DNA from: Candidatus Homeothermus arabinoxylanisolvens
Lineage (GTDB): Bacteria; Bacteroidota; Bacteroidia; Bacteroidales; Muribaculaceae
NCBI GenBank assembly: GCA_001689405.1
Contig: LUJO01000052.1
Span: 62,001 to 126,000, forward strand
DNA length: 64,000 nucleotides
Direction: 5' to 3'
Shown: in pieces, positions 10,306 through 18,340 of the stretch
How positions within the stretch are numbered: position 1 is the stretch's first letter
Layout: the number at the start of each line of letters is the position of its first letter
Notes under the pieces: model-generated
Seen by the model: the letters and a program-made list of their open reading frames with translations, nothing else
Told to the model about the DNA's origin: nothing
Databases searched by the model: none
Program-made: the position numbers and the translations under genes

Positions 10306-10653
10306 TCACCAGTCAATCCTCACGGCAACCTCGGCAACCTCGGCACTTACAGGCGGAGTGAGCTTGGCTACCCTGACCATGCCGCTGTCTATAAGCGGCC
10401 AACGCGAAGTCACCGCCTCGCGTATACGGTAAGCCACATGCTCAATCAGGGCCGACGGTGTAGCCATGACATCCTTGACAATATCGATCAATTCGGCATA
10501 GTTAAGCGTGGCCGACAGCTCGTCGCTACCCGCAACGACGGGATAGCCCACAGCTACCGACACCTCGAAGTCATTGCCCACCTTACGCTCCTGCTCAAGC
10601 ACTCCGTGAAACGCACGTAGCCGCAGTCGGTTTATCTCAATAGTCGTTTTCAT
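10306..10653 (-). CDS. folB: Dihydroneopterin aldolase
   Basis: 115-residue enzyme of folate synthesis, converting 7,8-dihydroneopterin to 6-hydroxymethyl-dihydropterin plus glycolaldehyde. Family motifs: IEINRLRLRAFHGVLEQERKVGNDF at the N-terminus, LNYAELIDIV in the middle (with the pterin-binding Glu/Tyr region) and the terminal KLTPPVSAEVAEVAVRI. Length is usual. It stands alone on the minus strand; an intrinsic terminator immediately upstream (10692-10712) insulates it from the small-peptide unit. Confidence 0.93.
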   Translation of the reverse strand: MKTTIEINRLRLRAFHGVLEQERKVGNDFEVSVAVGYPVVAGSDELSATLNYAELIDIVKDVMATPSALIEHVAYRIREAVTSRWPLIDSGMVRVAKLTPPVSAEVAEVAVRIDW

Positions 10654-10691
10654 ACCGCAAATATAAACACCTTATATAAAGGCACAAAAAA

Positions 10692-10712
10692 AATCGTGAT
10701 GTATTCACGATT
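10692..10712 (-). terminator. Intrinsic terminator of the small-peptide transcription unit
   Basis: Perfect 8-bp stem AATCGTGA / TCACGATT with a 5-base loop; on the minus strand it runs directly into eight T residues. It lies 35 bases after the stop of the 21-residue peptide and before folB. Confidence 0.9.
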
Positions 10713-10747
10713 CTCTAAAAATTTGCTACTTATTTCTTCTCTCGTTA

Positions 10748-10813
10748 CTAACGGTACATCTCGGCCGCTGCTTCAAAATACCATGTAAGCACTTTTTTCA
10801 ACATCTTTTTCAT
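10748..10813 (-). CDS. Candidate 21-residue peptide (second in the small-peptide unit)
   Basis: ORF encoding MKKMLKKVLTWYFEAAAEMY plus a final Arg: a basic start, then an amphipathic aromatic helix. Its first residues resemble those of the 39-residue peptide upstream (M-x-K-M-I/L-K). It is the last ORF before a strong terminator and lies inside a transcript predicted from the promoter at 11110-11141. No annotated family is recognised. It could be a functional micropeptide or a leader; translation is not proven. Confidence 0.4.
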   Translation of the reverse strand: MKKMLKKVLTWYFEAAAEMYR

Positions 10814-10862
10814 AACACTTCTAATTTTTTAAATTCAACACCTAAAACAATTTCTCTTAAAT

Positions 10863-10890
10863 AGCCCCGACAATTTCACAATCGCGGGCT
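10863..10890 (-). other. Hairpin between the two small-peptide ORFs
   Basis: AGCCC / GGGCT closing pairs with inner CG pairs around a ~13-base loop. There is no T-tract on the minus strand, so it looks like an RNA structure within the transcript rather than a terminator. Confidence 0.35.
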
Positions 10891-10912
10891 TAACCTCTCT
10901 TTCGGGGAGATA

Positions 10913-11032
10913 TCAGTCTTCGTTATCATACATCGGCGTGCAGTCACCGGTGATGCGGAATAACTGATAGTCACTCATGTTACGCATGTAGGAGTTAACT
11001 CCCTCTTTAAAAAACTTAATCATCTTGTTCAT
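10913..11032 (-). CDS. Candidate 39-residue peptide (first in the small-peptide unit)
   Basis: ORF beginning MNKMIKFFKEGVNSYMRNMS and ending CTPMYDNED, with a single Cys and an acidic tail. It follows a good promoter (11110-11141) by ~80 bases and precedes the 21-residue peptide. The two share the M-x-K-M-(I/L)-K start. I know no family for it. The separate promoter, two ORFs and a perfect terminator argue for a dedicated transcription unit, though a regulatory leader RNA is an alternative. Confidence 0.45.
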   Translation of the reverse strand: MNKMIKFFKEGVNSYMRNMSDYQLFRITGDCTPMYDNED

Positions 11033-11109
11033 GACTATAAAGTTTTAATTAATAATAAAAGACATTCGACTTATCGAGTCTTCGTTATTATATACACTTG
11101 AACACGGTG

Positions 11110-11141
11110 CAAAGTTAGAAGAAAAAGCGCAAAAAATGCAA
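11110..11141 (-). promoter_or_regulatory. Promoter of the small-peptide unit
   Basis: On the minus strand: TTG (11141-11139), 21-base spacer, TAACTTTG (11117-11110), matching the Bacteroidota promoter. Predicted transcript ~400 bases, ending at the terminator 10692-10712. Confidence 0.7.
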
Positions 11142-11219
11142 TAAAACTATGTTATTTAACATATAAATTTTCATATATCGCTATTAATCAGACATATAAC
11201 AAAACGCCCGAAATATGTT

Positions 11220-11266
11220 AAAAAGGGCAAATATTAACGCATAAACGCATAAATATTCACCCTTTT
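11220..11266 (-). terminator. Terminator of the RNase R gene
   Basis: Arms AAAAGGG (11221-11227) and CCCTTTT (11260-11266), with inner AATATT pairing. The minus strand continues into a T-tract. It lies ~25 bases past the stop of the minus-strand rnr gene. Confidence 0.65.
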
Positions 11267-11288
11267 CAGCTATAATATCCTGAATTCG

Positions 11289-13553
11289 CTATTTACGACG
11301 GCGGCTTCTCGGCTGGCGCAACGATTTACGCGACTTTTTGCCCTTGGACTTGCCGGAAAGCACCTCCTTGACAGTCGGCCCGCTCTCCTTGTCCGCGCCC
11401 ATAGGACGGCCCTTGTCATCTACAAGAGCAAAGTCGACCATCTTGCGCTCTACATTGGCGCGGGCGACCTGCACACGCACACGGTCGCCGAGCGTATAGC
11501 GGGTCTTGGAGCGTCGCCCTACAAGAGCGTAATTACGCTCGTCAAAGTCGTAATAATCGTCGGCAAGATCCCTTATGGGAACAAGCCCCTCGCATTTGTT
11601 CTCATCAAGCTCCACATAAAGCCCCCATTCGGTGACTCCGGAAATGACACCGTCGTACAGCTCTCCGAGTCTGTCGGCAAGATACTCGACCTGCTTGTAT
11701 TTTATAGAAGCGCGTTCGGCACCTGCGGCAAGTTGCTCCATAGAACTTGAGTGCTTGCACAGCTCCTCAAGTTTATCATGGTTGACGCTGCGGCCGCCGG
11801 CAAGGTAACGCTCAAGCAGCCTGTGCACCATCATGTCGGGGTATCGGCGTATAGGCGATGTAAAGTGTGTATAATAATCAAATCCGAGTCCATAGTGGCC
11901 GATATTGTCGGTCGAGTATATGGCCTTTGCCATGGAGCGTATGGCAAGTACCGAAAGTAGGTTCTCCTCGCCCTTGCCTTTGACGTCGGCAAGCATCTTG
12001 TTTATGGACAGATTTATATCTTTGGCCGTGCCTTTGGTCTTTATCTTATAACCGAATGTGCGTGCTATCTTGGACAGATCCTCAAGCTTGGTGACATCGG
12101 GCTGGTCATGTATACGGTATACAAACGCTTTCGGCTTCTTGCGTCCCTTGGGACAGCCTATATACTGCGCCACAGTGCGGTTGGCGAGAAGCATAAACTC
12201 CTCTATCAGCTTGTTGGCGTCTTTGGACTCCTTGAAGAAGACACTTACCGGATGGCCGGTCTCGTCTATCTCGAACCGCACCTCCTCACGGTCAAAATCG
12301 ACAGAGCCGTGCTCATAGCGGCGGCGGCGCAATTTTTTGGCGAGCCGGTCGAGCGTAAGTATCTCTTCGACATAATCGCCCTTGCCGGTCTCGATTATCT
12401 CCTGCGCTTCCTCATAGGTGAAACGCCGGTTTGACTTTATGACCGTGCGGCATATCTCGTGGTTTATGACATTTGCCTCGTCGTCCATCTCGAACACACA
12501 GGAGAAAGTCAGCTTCTCCTCGTCAGGGCGCAACGAACATATGCCGTTGCTGAGATGCTCCGGCAACATCGGCACCACCCTGTCGACAAGGTAAACCGAA
12601 GTAGCGCGTTTACGGGCCTCCTTTTCTATAATAGTATCGGGAGTAACGTAATGAGTCACGTCGGCGATGTGCACTCCGGCCTCCCAGTGTCCGTTAGGCA
12701 GCCTGCGCAACGACAGCGCATCGTCAAAGTCCTTGGCGTCGCGCGGGTCAATAGTAAAGGTGACGTCATCGCGCATGTCACGGCGTTTGGCCACCTCTTC
12801 AGGCGTAATCCCGGCTTCGATTTTATCGGCAGCCTTCTCTACGGCCTCGGGGTAGCGGTAAGGGAGTCCGAACTCGGCGAGTATGGCATGCATCTCAGTG
12901 TTGTTCTCACCGTTTTTACCGAGTATGTCAACGACTTCACCATATGGATTCTTTGCATCATCGGGCCAGTCGGTAATCACCACCACAGCTTTGTCGCCGG
13001 TCTTGCCCCCGTGCAACTTGGCGCGCGGTATAAATATATCGGTGGCCAGAAACTTAGAGTCGGTAGACAGAGTGGCGAAATGTTTGTCGACAGTCAGTGT
13101 ACCGATAAATACCTGCTCGTTAGGCTCAAGAATCTCTATGACCTTGCACTCCGGCTCCACACCCTTGCGATGGGCGGCAACAAGCACTTTCACTTTGTCG
13201 CCGTTGAGGGCATGCATTGAATTGCGCTCGGCCACAAATATAGCTTCGTCGTCGCCATCGAGAATGACACTGTTTTTACCGTTGCTACGGCGTGTGAACA
13301 CGCCAAGCGCCACGGTTCCACGGCTCGGAGCCTTATATTTTCCGGGCGACACCTGAATTATCTCACCGTCATATTCGAGTTCGGCAAGGCGCATGGCGAC
13401 AGCCTTCAGCGTCTGCGGGGTATCGGCACCGATGGCATGCGATACCTGCTTGTAGTTAAAGGTCTTGTTGCCTTGAGCGTTAATATATTCCTCAATCTTA
13501 GAGTACAGATCAAAAGTAGCCGAACGTCGGTTCTTTTTAGGTGTTGTCGCCAT
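11289..13553 (-). CDS. rnr: Ribonuclease R
   Basis: 754-residue RNase II-superfamily 3'-5' exoribonuclease that degrades structured RNA. Domain order: N-terminal winged helix (~10-70), two cold-shock/OB domains (~75-230), the catalytic RNB domain with the metal-binding Asp cluster in IDPRDAKDFDDALSL, the RNB motif HFTSPIRRYPDM, a C-terminal S1 domain (~640-720), and a very basic tail (KSKGKKSRKSLRQPRSRRRK) that is typical of RNase R rather than RNase II. It starts 43 bases after the gyrB stop on the same strand, so gyrB-rnr is probably an operon. Confidence 0.97.
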   Translation of the reverse strand: MATTPKKNRRSATFDLYSKIEEYINAQGNKTFNYKQVSHAIGADTPQTLKAVAMRLAELEYDGEIIQVSPGKYKAPSRGTVALGVFTRRSNGKNSVILDGDDEAIFVAERNSMHALNGDKVKVLVAAHRKGVEPECKVIEILEPNEQVFIGTLTVDKHFATLSTDSKFLATDIFIPRAKLHGGKTGDKAVVVITDWPDDAKNPYGEVVDILGKNGENNTEMHAILAEFGLPYRYPEAVEKAADKIEAGITPEEVAKRRDMRDDVTFTIDPRDAKDFDDALSLRRLPNGHWEAGVHIADVTHYVTPDTIIEKEARKRATSVYLVDRVVPMLPEHLSNGICSLRPDEEKLTFSCVFEMDDEANVINHEICRTVIKSNRRFTYEEAQEIIETGKGDYVEEILTLDRLAKKLRRRRYEHGSVDFDREEVRFEIDETGHPVSVFFKESKDANKLIEEFMLLANRTVAQYIGCPKGRKKPKAFVYRIHDQPDVTKLEDLSKIARTFGYKIKTKGTAKDINLSINKMLADVKGKGEENLLSVLAIRSMAKAIYSTDNIGHYGLGFDYYTHFTSPIRRYPDMMVHRLLERYLAGGRSVNHDKLEELCKHSSSMEQLAAGAERASIKYKQVEYLADRLGELYDGVISGVTEWGLYVELDENKCEGLVPIRDLADDYYDFDERNYALVGRRSKTRYTLGDRVRVQVARANVERKMVDFALVDDKGRPMGADKESGPTVKEVLSGKSKGKKSRKSLRQPRSRRRK

Positions 13554-13596
13554 AATAGTATGTATGTTATGCTGTTATGCAATTATTAACGTCATG

Positions 13597-15528
13597 CTAT
13601 GCGTCAATGTTGGCATAGTTGGCGTTCTCCTCGATAAAATCACGTCGCGGAGCCACATCCTCGCCCATAAGCATGGAGAATATGCGGTCGGCCTCGGTAG
13701 CGTCGTTGATAGTCACCTGTTTGAGCAGACGGTGCTCCTTCGACATGGTGGTGTCGCGGAGTTCCTGCGCGCTCATCTCTCCAAGACCCTTATAGCGCAT
13801 CACCTTGGTCTTGTCGCCGTTTTTGGCGATAAACGCCTGTACCTGCGCGTCGGTCCAGCAGTACTCTTCAGCCTTTCCACGTGTACATTTATACAACGGC
13901 GGGGTGGCGAGATAGAGATATCCGTTCTCGATGACAGGACGCATACGGCGGAAGAAGAATGTCATAAGCAATGTGGCGATATGGCTTCCGTCGACATCGG
14001 CATCGGTCATAATTATTATCTTGTGGTAGGCCAACTTGTCAAGATTGAGCTCCTTTGAGTCGTCGGCAGTACCGATAGTGACACGCATGGCGCGGAAAAG
14101 GTTTGTTATCTCCTCATTGTCAAAGACCTTGTGGTCCATAGCCTTCTCCACGTTAAGTATCTTTCCGCGCAGAGGCAGGATAGCCTGATAAGTACGGTCG
14201 CGTCCCTGCTTTGCGGTACCGCCTGCAGAGTCACCCTCGACAATAAACAGTTCGCAGTCCTCGGCCGTACGCGACGAGCAGTCGGCAAGTTTACCGGGAA
14301 GGCCGCCGCCACACAGGGGCGACTTGCGCTGTACGTTCTTACGCGCATTGTAAGCGGCATGGCGTGCTGTAGCCGCAAGTATGACCTTGTCGACTATCAG
14401 CTTTGCCTGACGGGGATGCTCTTCGAGGTATGTGCGCAGCGCATCGCTCACGGCGGTCTGCACGGCGCCTATCACCTCGTTGTTGCCGAGCTTGGTTTTG
14501 GTCTGGCCCTCAAACTGCGGCTCCATGACCTTTACCGACACCACAGCCGTAAGGCCTTCGCGGAAGTCATCGCTGGCAATATCGATCTTGACCTTGTCAA
14601 GCATCTTGCTGTCCTCGGCATACTTCTTAAGCGTGGCTGTCAGGCCGCGGCGAAAACCGGTCAGGTGAGTACCGCCTTCGATAGTGTTTATATTATTGAC
14701 AAACGAGTATACGTTCTCGTTGTAAGTGGTGTTATAGGTAAGCGCCACCTCTACGGGTATGCCCTGACGCTCGGTGTTCAGGTGGATGACATCGTTTATA
14801 AGCGACTCCTTGTTGGAGTCGATATATTGTACAAATTCCTCCAGACCGGTCTCGCTGTAAAATACCTCGCGCCGGAACTCTCCGGCCTCCGACATCTGAC
14901 GCTTGTCGGTAAGCGTAAGAGTTATGCCTGCGTTAAGATATGCAAGGTCGCGCAGACGATTGGCCAATGTGGCGTAGTCATATACGGTGACCGTAAATAT
15001 ACTGTCGTCGGGCTTGAAAGTTATGCTCGTTCCGGTTGTGGAGCTTTCACCTATCACGGCAAGATCGGTAGTAGGCTTACCGCATGAATACTCCTGCATG
15101 TATGTCTTACCGTCGCGGCGTATCTCCGCGCGCAGATAAGTCGACAACGCGTTTACACAACTTACACCGACACCATGCAGACCGCCGGACACCTTGTAGG
15201 AACCTTTGTCAAATTTACCTCCGGCGTGCAACACTGTCAAAACGACCTCAAGAGCGCTTTTGTGCTCCTTTTCATGCATATCGACCGGTATACCGCGACC
15301 GTTATCGACCACGGTTATCGAGTTGTCTTCGTTTATGGTGACCTCAATGTGGGTGGCATAACCGGCAAGAGCCTCGTCGATTGAATTATCGACAACCTCA
15401 TACACAAGATGATGCAATCCTTTTACGCTAATATCACCTATATACATAGCGGGACGCTTGCGCACCGCCTCAAGACCTTCGAGCACCTGAATGTTACTTG
15501 CACTGTACTCTTCTCTTTGTTCTGACAT
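13597..15528 (-). CDS. gyrB: DNA gyrase subunit B
   Basis: 643-residue type II topoisomerase ATPase subunit. The N-terminal GHKL domain contains MYIGD, EVVDNSIDEALAG, DNGRGIPV and GLHGVG. The transducer domain follows, then TOPRIM with VEGDSAGGTAKQGRDR and DADVDGSHIATLLMTFFFR. The C-terminal LQRYKGLGEM-type segment appears as RYKGLGEMSAQEL. Length fits the short GyrB form. A good promoter lies at 15614-15644; rnr follows downstream. GyrB rather than ParE is preferred from the QGRDR and LRGKILNVEKA segments. Confidence 0.96.
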   Translation of the reverse strand: MSEQREEYSASNIQVLEGLEAVRKRPAMYIGDISVKGLHHLVYEVVDNSIDEALAGYATHIEVTINEDNSITVVDNGRGIPVDMHEKEHKSALEVVLTVLHAGGKFDKGSYKVSGGLHGVGVSCVNALSTYLRAEIRRDGKTYMQEYSCGKPTTDLAVIGESSTTGTSITFKPDDSIFTVTVYDYATLANRLRDLAYLNAGITLTLTDKRQMSEAGEFRREVFYSETGLEEFVQYIDSNKESLINDVIHLNTERQGIPVEVALTYNTTYNENVYSFVNNINTIEGGTHLTGFRRGLTATLKKYAEDSKMLDKVKIDIASDDFREGLTAVVSVKVMEPQFEGQTKTKLGNNEVIGAVQTAVSDALRTYLEEHPRQAKLIVDKVILAATARHAAYNARKNVQRKSPLCGGGLPGKLADCSSRTAEDCELFIVEGDSAGGTAKQGRDRTYQAILPLRGKILNVEKAMDHKVFDNEEITNLFRAMRVTIGTADDSKELNLDKLAYHKIIIMTDADVDGSHIATLLMTFFFRRMRPVIENGYLYLATPPLYKCTRGKAEEYCWTDAQVQAFIAKNGDKTKVMRYKGLGEMSAQELRDTTMSKEHRLLKQVTINDATEADRIFSMLMGEDVAPRRDFIEENANYANIDA

Positions 15529-15613
15529 AATTATTCTTGTAGATTTTTCTTACTCATTTATCACGCCTTCAGGCAGTATGAACAGCTTTAGGCAACGCCC
15601 ATATTCGGGCAAA

Positions 15614-15644
15614 CAAAATTACTAAATTTTTCCGTCATACACAA
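15614..15644 (-). promoter_or_regulatory. gyrB promoter
   Basis: On the minus strand: TTG (15644-15642), 20-base spacer, TAATTTTG (15621-15614). It predicts a ~80-base leader containing a small GCCC/GGGC hairpin. Confidence 0.7.
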
Positions 15645-15730
15645 CATTTTATAATGGCCAAATTATACGGCACAGCGGAGCCGCCTTGTGTTAAAATATG
15701 CAAACAGCAGCAAAATTCAGCGTCCAACAG

Positions 15731-15761
15731 TTGCATATTCGGCAAATAGCGGTTAACTTTG
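15731..15761 (+). promoter_or_regulatory. tRNA-Pro promoter
   Basis: TTG (15731-15733), 20-base spacer, TAACTTTG (15754-15761), 17 bases before the mature tRNA 5' end. Confidence 0.8.
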
Positions 15762-15778
15762 CATCGCTTTTCCAAAAT

Positions 15779-15852
15779 CGGGGTGTAGCTCAGTTGGTTA
15801 GAGTACGCGTCTGGGGGGCGTGAGGTCGCTAGTTCGAGTCTAGTCACCCCGA
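15779..15852 (+). tRNA. tRNA-Pro (anticodon GGG)
   Basis: 74-base cloverleaf. Acceptor CGGGGTG pairs with CACCCCG, discriminator A. D arm GCTC/GAGT, anticodon stem CGCGT/GCGTG with loop CTGGGGG (anticodon GGG, reading CCC/CCU), T arm GCTAG-TTCGAGT-CTAGT. CCA is not encoded. It has its own promoter and terminator. Confidence 0.95.
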
Positions 15853-15862
15853 CTAAAAGCAG

Positions 15863-15890
15863 AAGCCGAGTCAATGACTCGGCTTTTTTA
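15863..15890 (+). terminator. tRNA-Pro terminator
   Basis: Eleven-base complementary arms (AAGCCGAGTCA / TGACTCGGCTT) ending in a run of T residues, 11 bases after the tRNA. Confidence 0.92.
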
Positions 15891-15941
15891 TTTCCCCCCC
15901 GCCCCATTTGCGCCACCGCATGGACCGGGCAGCCGCAAAAG

Positions 15942-15995
15942 GGGTCAGTAGCAAAAGTCGGTTGAAGAGTTAAAATATAACGGATTGGTAGGGGC
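15942..15995. repeat. Dispersed 54-bp repeat, copy 1
   Basis: A 54-base segment that recurs at 33035-33088 with 47 of 54 bases identical and no gaps; shared parts include AGCAAAA, CGGTTGAA, TATAACGGATTGG and AGGGGC. It lies in the otherwise empty spacer between tRNA-Pro and tRNA-Gln. The right-hand inverted arm seen in the copy at 33 kb is not visible here. Bases 15996-16110 hold nothing else I can support. Confidence 0.75.
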
Positions 15996-16119
15996 CCGGT
16001 AGTACGGCACCCGCATATCCAGATGGCCATACGGGGCGTAGCCGGACGCCGTGGTACCGGAGTCCCGACCGACATTGGGGTCGTTTAGGGTCAGCGGTAT
16101 CTTCCACGGCCTTAAACAA

Positions 16120-16150
16120 AATAGGCTGCGTCCAAATGACACAGCCTATT
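16120..16150 (-). terminator. tRNA-Gln terminator
   Basis: Nine-base arms AATAGGCTG / CAGCCTATT around a 13-base loop, followed on the minus strand by TTGTTT. Just past the tRNA 3' end. Confidence 0.8.
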
Positions 16151-16154
16151 GAAG

Positions 16155-16225
16155 TTGTCTTACCAGGATTCGAACCTAGACAGGCAGAACCAAAAACTGC
16201 AGTGCTACCATTACACCATAAGACA
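16155..16225 (-). tRNA. tRNA-Gln (anticodon TTG)
   Basis: 71-base cloverleaf on the minus strand. Acceptor TGTCTTA/TAAGACA, discriminator A, short D arm, anticodon loop TTTTGGT (anticodon TTG), T arm with TTCGAAT. The anticodon stem GCAGT/TCTGC leaves a T-T mismatch at 31-39. CCA is not encoded. Confidence 0.9.
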
Positions 16226-16259
16226 ATCCTTGTGCTCAAGCCGAAGCCTAAAGCATGTG

Positions 16260-16290
16260 CAAAGGTAAGGATATTTTTCCTGACGTGCAA
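16260..16290 (-). promoter_or_regulatory. tRNA-Gln promoter
   Basis: On the minus strand: TTG (16290-16288), 20-base spacer, TACCTTTG (16267-16260). Confidence 0.8.
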
Positions 16291-16319
16291 GAATGACGGA
16301 GAAAAAATAAGACGGTGAT

Positions 16320-16350
16320 TTTGAAGAATCGTTCTTTTTGCGTATGTTTG
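16320..16350 (+). promoter_or_regulatory. Promoter of the DUF6377 regulator
   Basis: TTTG (16320-16323), 19-base spacer, TATGTTTG (16343-16350), ~40 bases before the ATG at 16390. Confidence 0.8.
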
Positions 16351-16389
16351 CATACATAAACTGATTTTATGCTTATTAGTGGACATGCC

Positions 16390-18099
16390 ATGAAATGTCT
16401 TGCATCTGCCATACTTATCATTATGATGTCGGTTATGTCGTGCTACGGCACTGTCACCGGCAACAGCGCCCTGTTGTCGCATCTCGACTCACTGATAAGC
16501 CACCGCGATGAAATCGAGATGGAAAAGCAGCTCGCCATTGCCGAACTCGGGGCAAAGATGCGCAGTGCTCGCAGCGATGATGAGCGCTACCGCATAAACA
16601 ACATGCTCTATGACCAATACTACTTTTATAATGTAGACTCGGCGATGAACTTCATCGACCGTAATCTGCATATAGCCGCAAAGTCAGGCAATACAGACAG
16701 CATAACCGAATTGAAAATAAAAAAGTCATTTCTGCTGGCTGCTTCAGGGCTTCTTAAAGAATCGGGCGACGTTTTAAGCGGATATTCCGGCGAAATGCTT
16801 CCGCTGCCGTTACGGAAAAAGTACTACGGACAGATGATATATCTTTACAGCCACATGGGCAACTATATGGGCGGCCCGGCCGACGGACAGAACTATTATT
16901 ATGCCGTAGAACAAGAGTATAAAGACTCGCTCGTATCAATTCTCACGCCTGAGGATGCCGATTATCTATGGTATCAGGGCCTCAACAAATGGGGAAACCA
17001 TTCGGTGAAAAACGACTCGATCGTGACGCAACTCGAAAAAGCGCTTGCCGCGTCAAAGCTTGACTCCCGCGAAGACGCCCAGAAAGCATACATACTCGGA
17101 TGCCTGTATCTTGACAACGGCGACAGGGAAAACTATCTGAAATATATGATCATGTCGGCCATAGCCGATGTCAACATATGCAACCGCGACATAGCGTCAG
17201 TACAGGAGCTCGCCAAAGAATGTTATGCCAACGGCGACATAGACCGCGCCTACAATTATATAGAGTATTGCCTTGAAGCGGCGCTGAAATATCCCAATCG
17301 TGTACGCGCCATAACCATAGCCCCGCTCCAACGTCAGATCAACAAGGCCTATCAGGAACGCAACCACCGACAGGAACGCCGGCTCAGGATATTTCTGTTT
17401 GTAGTGTGCGGACTCGTACTGGTGCTGGGGTTCACCATATTCACCATATTCCGACAGATGAAGCGGCTGAAATCGCAGGGCACCAAGCTTGACAAGATAA
17501 ATCACACGCTCAACACCCATGTCATGGAGCTGTCGCGCGCCAAATCGCAGCTGACCGAAGTCAACGAAAAATTATCGGCGCTCAACACCCAGCTTACCGA
17601 AGCCAACGACGGATTGCGCGAGGCCAACTATGTAAAAGAAGAGTATGTAGGGTATGTGTTCTCCATATGTTCAAGCTACATAAGAAAACTTGACGACTTC
17701 CGCAAGACCATAAACCGCAAGGCAAAAGCCAAACAATGGGATGACATAAGGAGCATTACCGACAGCACATCCATGGCCAAAGACGAGTTGCGTGAATTCT
17801 ACAACAACTTCGACACGATATTTCTACATATATATCCTCACTTCGTAAGCGACTTCAATGCCTTGCTGATGCCGGAGGAGCGCATTACACCCAAAGAAGG
17901 CGAACTGCTCAACACCGAATTGCGCATATATGCGCTCGTAAGGCTCGGCATAACCGACAGCGTCAAGATAGCGGAATTTCTGCACTGCTCGGCACAGACA
18001 GTCTACAACAACCGGTTCAAGGTACGCAACAAGGCGGTAATTCCCAAGACGGAATTTGCCGAAGCGGTGAAAACACTCGGAAAAGTGGCTATCGAATAA
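16390..18099 (+). CDS. DUF6377-type membrane regulator of the downstream PUL
   Basis: 569 residues from ATG 16390 (MKCLASAILIIMMSVMSCYG is a signal peptide, possibly lipoprotein); an in-frame ATG at 16369 would add seven residues. The LDSLISHRDEIEMEKQ segment after the signal and helical repeats is typical of DUF6377 proteins. One membrane helix (~335-355, LRIFLFVVCGLVLVLGFTIF), a coiled coil (~360-415), then a conserved C-terminal half ending in a helix-turn-helix (IAEFLHCSAQTVYNNRFKVR). Such proteins sit next to susC/susD pairs in Bacteroidota and are thought to sense the imported glycan in the periplasm and act at the promoter from the membrane. Here it lies 241 bases upstream of susC, same strand. 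Confidence 0.85.
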   Translation: MKCLASAILIIMMSVMSCYGTVTGNSALLSHLDSLISHRDEIEMEKQLAIAELGAKMRSARSDDERYRINNMLYDQYYFYNVDSAMNFIDRNLHIAAKSGNTDSITELKIKKSFLLAASGLLKESGDVLSGYSGEMLPLPLRKKYYGQMIYLYSHMGNYMGGPADGQNYYYAVEQEYKDSLVSILTPEDADYLWYQGLNKWGNHSVKNDSIVTQLEKALAASKLDSREDAQKAYILGCLYLDNGDRENYLKYMIMSAIADVNICNRDIASVQELAKECYANGDIDRAYNYIEYCLEAALKYPNRVRAITIAPLQRQINKAYQERNHRQERRLRIFLFVVCGLVLVLGFTIFTIFRQMKRLKSQGTKLDKINHTLNTHVMELSRAKSQLTEVNEKLSALNTQLTEANDGLREANYVKEEYVGYVFSICSSYIRKLDDFRKTINRKAKAKQWDDIRSITDSTSMAKDELREFYNNFDTIFLHIYPHFVSDFNALLMPEERITPKEGELLNTELRIYALVRLGITDSVKIAEFLHCSAQTVYNNRFKVRNKAVIPKTEFAEAVKTLGKVAIE

Positions 18100-18256
18100 A
18101 CCGAATCATATCCTTAAATCATTCCAATACAAGTATTGCCGGTTTACTTCACGGCACAGATCCGGCACAGATACGCCCTTATAAATCAGCATCATAACCT
18201 CAGCCCCGGTTTACTTACACATATTACCTGCATGATACGGACACGTAAATAAACCT

Positions 18257-18264
18257 TAATTTTG
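18257..18264 (+). promoter_or_regulatory. -7 box of the SusC operon
   Basis: TAATTTTG in the 241-base gap, 76 bases before the susC ATG. No matching -33 TTG is evident, as is common for PUL promoters that need an activator. The remaining gap has no gene. Confidence 0.55.
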
Positions 18265-18340
18265 CTTCCGGAAGTCATCGACACAACTTCCGCATTAACC
18301 GAAAATCAATTAACCTAAATAATAACCTAAAACTATCTCA

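Noticed and set aside
14131..15087. 318-codon plus-strand frame
   Set aside because: Antisense shadow of gyrB.
15970..16482. 170-codon minus-strand frame spanning tRNA-Gln and the start of the DUF6377 gene
   Set aside because: It runs through a tRNA, its terminator and promoter, and shows no family sequence.
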